Assembly: GCA_902782475.1 (NCBI GenBank)
Contig: CACZNR010000008.1
Span: forward strand, 1 to 7,357
Reading direction: 5' to 3'
Origin: an uncultured Eubacteriales bacterium
GTDB lineage: Bacteria; Bacillota; Clostridia; Christensenellales; Christensenellaceae
DNA: 7,357 nt
The notes under the pieces were generated by a model. It did no database searches and had not been told where the DNA came from. It saw only the letters and a program-made list of their open reading frames with translations. The translations under genes were made by a program, and so were the position numbers. Below are positions 6,035-7,357 of the stretch, piece after piece (position 1 is the first letter of the stretch; the number at the start of each line of letters is the position of its first letter).

Positions 6035-7107
6035 TGAATACATATCTTTTAAAAGAGCTTTCATTGCATAAACAACTGGAACCACAGGATGTTATCAAAT
6101 TCCTATATCAGTCCCTGTATGGCCCTGAGCATCTCATAGGACCCGACGACAGGGATGCTGTATTTTCGTATTTTCTGAAGGAATATGATGATGCAGTTCC
6201 AAAAGACAGCAAACTTGTGACACACCTTTCCGAAAGGTATTCCAGGATAGACATTGGAGCATATAAAAGGCTTGGACTGGATCCTGTCCATCTTTTTAAT
6301 ATGTTCTATCTTTCTGCAGGAAAGGCACAGGCTGGTAAAGATGCCATTATAAGCTGCATCGATGAAATAAAGAAGGACTTTGATGTATATGGCTTTGCAT
6401 TCAGTCATGATCAGTTTGATGAATACTGCAGGTCATATGTGAGCAGCGGCATGGGAGCAGTTCATCACAGTTCATCCTACAGGGATCTGTATGGACCTTC
6501 CTACAGGCTTGTAGATAACAGATACCTGCCAGTCTTAACAGTCCTGTCGCAGGTCAGGGACAGGAAGGGAACTAAGCCATATATAATTGCTGTAGACGGA
6601 CGCTGCGGTTCAGGGAAGTCCACACTATCTTCTGATATCAGTGCGGTTACTGGGGCATCTGTGATCCATATGGATGATTTCTATGTGCCGATGAAGCTTA
6701 GGACCAGTGAAAGATATTCAGTTCCTGGAAGGAACGTCCATCTTGAACGCATAAAGCAGGAAGTAATTCCTTTGATGACCGAGGGAGTATCTTTCTCCTA
6801 CAGGCTGTTTGACCATAGCACTATGGATATTGGAGACAGAACAAGGAATGTTCCTGCAAATGACCTTTATGTAGTGGAAGGAGCATACAGTCAGAATCCT
6901 GAACTGGGAAAGTATTATGATCTTTCTGTTTTTTATGATATCGATCCTGAGCTCCAGCTCGAAAGGATAGCAAAGAGGAATCCCGATAAAGTGGAAGATT
7001 TCAAAACAAGATGGATACCTCTTGAAGAAGAATATCTCAGGTTTTATTCCATCAGGGATAAAGCAGATATAATACTGCATGCGGGTCAGTTGGATATTGA
7101 CTTGTAA
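6034..7107 (+). CDS. Two-domain protein: unnamed N-terminal domain fused to uridine-kinase-like P-loop domain
   Basis: A 357-residue protein. Residues 184 to about 350 form a P-loop kinase of the uridine kinase/phosphoribulokinase type: Walker A GRCGSGKST (189-197, K195), the substrate-side HMDDFY (212-217, D214/D215), VVEGAYS, and a lid-like RIAKRNPDKVEDFKTRW. The expected role is ATP-dependent phosphorylation of a nucleoside or similar hydroxyl compound; the true substrate is unknown. Residues 1 to about 175 look mostly helical and bear conserved-looking motifs: DVIKFLYQSLYGPEHLIGP, LSERYSRIDIG, and AVHHSSSYRDLYGPSYRLV. I recall similar N-terminal regions in uncharacterised proteins of gut Firmicutes and Bacteroidetes, but know no function. 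The ATG overlaps the hinT stop by one base (TGATG), with no strong ribosome binding site, implying coupling. The last codons contain the -35 box of the rpsU promoter. Confidence 0.88.
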   Translation: MNTYLLKELSLHKQLEPQDVIKFLYQSLYGPEHLIGPDDRDAVFSYFLKEYDDAVPKDSKLVTHLSERYSRIDIGAYKRLGLDPVHLFNMFYLSAGKAQAGKDAIISCIDEIKKDFDVYGFAFSHDQFDEYCRSYVSSGMGAVHHSSSYRDLYGPSYRLVDNRYLPVLTVLSQVRDRKGTKPYIIAVDGRCGSGKSTLSSDISAVTGASVIHMDDFYVPMKLRTSERYSVPGRNVHLERIKQEVIPLMTEGVSFSYRLFDHSTMDIGDRTRNVPANDLYVVEGAYSQNPELGKYYDLSVFYDIDPELQLERIAKRNPDKVEDFKTRWIPLEEEYLRFYSIRDKADIILHAGQLDIDL

Positions 7108-7126
7108 TTTAAGTTTAGTATATAAT
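7097..7126 (+). promoter_or_regulatory. Sigma-A promoter for rpsU
   Basis: TTGACT (7097-7102) and a perfect TATAAT (7121-7126) are separated by 18 bp, a near-consensus housekeeping promoter. The -35 box lies within the last codons of the kinase gene. Transcription should start about 7131-7134, leaving a leader of roughly 70 nt before rpsU. This gives rpsU a strong promoter of its own, in addition to any read-through from the operon, as no terminator is visible between the genes. Confidence 0.85.
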
Positions 7127-7130
7127 TGTT

Positions 7131-7202
7131 GCCGTGTGAGCAAAAGATTACATAAATCTCCCATGCCACACAATATTCTCAAACGTGAGAGGGGGGAAAA
7201 AG
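7131..7202 (+). promoter_or_regulatory. Structured rpsU 5' leader with G-hexamer ribosome binding site
   Basis: The leader can form an outer stem GTGTG (7134-7138) with CACAC (7167-7171), enclosing a small hairpin AGATT (7145-7149) with AATCT (7155-7159). A second tight hairpin TCTCA-AACG-TGAGA (7177-7190) abuts the ribosome binding site. That site reads GAGAGGGGGG (7187-7196), six bases before ATG 7203, and is unusual in having six consecutive G instead of AGGAGG. TCTCCC (7157-7162) could pair with the G-run, counting G-U pairs, in competition with the first hairpin. Regulation is inferred, not shown, and it matches no riboswitch class I know. Confidence 0.45.
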
Positions 7203-7357
7203 ATGTCTGAAGTACGCGTTGGAGAAAACGAAACACTGGAAAGTGCTCTTAGAAGATTCAAGAGAAAATGCGCTCGTGCAGGAGTTCTGGCTGAGATCAG
7301 AAAACGTGAGCACTACGAAAAGCCAAGTGTTAAGAGAAAGAAGAAAGCAGAAGCTGC
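7203..7357 (+). CDS. rpsU: 30S ribosomal protein bS21 (partial, cut by window end)
   Basis: Small basic protein of the 30S subunit platform that binds near the 3' end of 16S rRNA and helps mRNA engagement. The window holds the first 51 codons plus two bases; the family is usually about 58 residues, so only the last few are missing. It shows the core [22 protein letters not shown] followed by [15 protein letters not shown], nearly invariant in Firmicutes. The ATG is fixed by the start [10 protein letters not shown] and the GAGAGGGGGG site six bases upstream. Codon choice is shifted to CGT/CGC for several arginines and ATC for isoleucine, unlike the AGA/AGG- and ATA-rich upstream genes, as expected for a highly expressed gene. 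Confidence 0.97.
   Translation, partial: MSEVRVGENETLESALRRFKRKCARAGVLAEIRKREHYEKPSVKRKKKAEA

Noticed and set aside
6103..6408. Opposite-strand open frame inside the kinase gene, and similar antisense frames inside dus, prmA, hinT and gpmA
   Set aside because: They lie wholly within well-supported genes, lack ribosome binding sites and show no recognisable protein motifs; they are shadows of the real coding frames.
7131..7202. Known riboswitch or T-box in the rpsU leader
   Set aside because: It is too short, and no T-box motif or recognisable riboswitch core is present; only simple hairpins near the ribosome binding site are seen.
1..7357. Defence island, prophage or insertion sequence
   Set aside because: Apart from three uncharacterised small or membrane proteins, the genes are core metabolic and translation genes with uniform codon use; no transposase, integrase, terminal repeats or attachment sites were seen.

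Overview
The window looks like chromosomal core DNA from an anaerobic Firmicute of the class Clostridia, most likely a Lachnospiraceae-type organism. This rests on several observations: an AT-leaning composition, heavy use of AGA/AGG and ATA codons, AGGAGG-type ribosome binding sites, and a Firmicutes-type gene neighbourhood (prmA, mtaB, a HIT protein, then rpsU). The taxonomic call is inference. No phage, transposon, CRISPR array, tRNA or rRNA was seen.

Left part (2-1273), minus strand: 2,3-bisphosphoglycerate-dependent phosphoglycerate mutase (gpmA), followed 21 bp downstream by a small zinc-ribbon membrane protein with a Gln/Tyr-repeat linker. An 81-bp divergent region with a perfect 12-bp palindrome separates gpmA from a plus-strand gene (1355-1768). 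That gene encodes a small HEYGH (HExxH) membrane-associated protein that may be a zinc-dependent hydrolase.

Central part (1831-7107), plus strand: a very tightly packed six-gene run. It starts with a single-pass membrane protein of unknown function. Then come a tRNA-dihydrouridine synthase, the ribosomal protein L11 methyltransferase PrmA, the tRNA methylthiotransferase MtaB, a HinT-type HIT protein, and a two-domain protein joining an unnamed N-terminal domain to a uridine-kinase-like P-loop domain. Junctions are 2 nt, a 4-nt ATGA overlap, a 4-nt overlap, a 1-nt gap and a 1-nt overlap, so these genes are almost certainly co-transcribed and partly translationally coupled. Three of the six modify the translation apparatus (tRNA D-loop uridines, ribosomal protein L11, and t6A37 of tRNA). 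The usual neighbour rsmE is absent between prmA and mtaB.

Right edge (7097-7357): a near-consensus sigma-A promoter whose -35 box lies inside the end of the kinase gene, then a roughly 70-nt structured leader, then rpsU (ribosomal protein bS21), cut by the window edge after 51 codons. The leader has a G-hexamer ribosome binding site that upstream bases could sequester.

Nothing here is a clear new defence or biosynthetic system. The most noteworthy items are the kinase fusion and its position between hinT and rpsU, the possible leader switch of rpsU, the small HExxH protein, and the unknown membrane protein heading the translation-modification operon.
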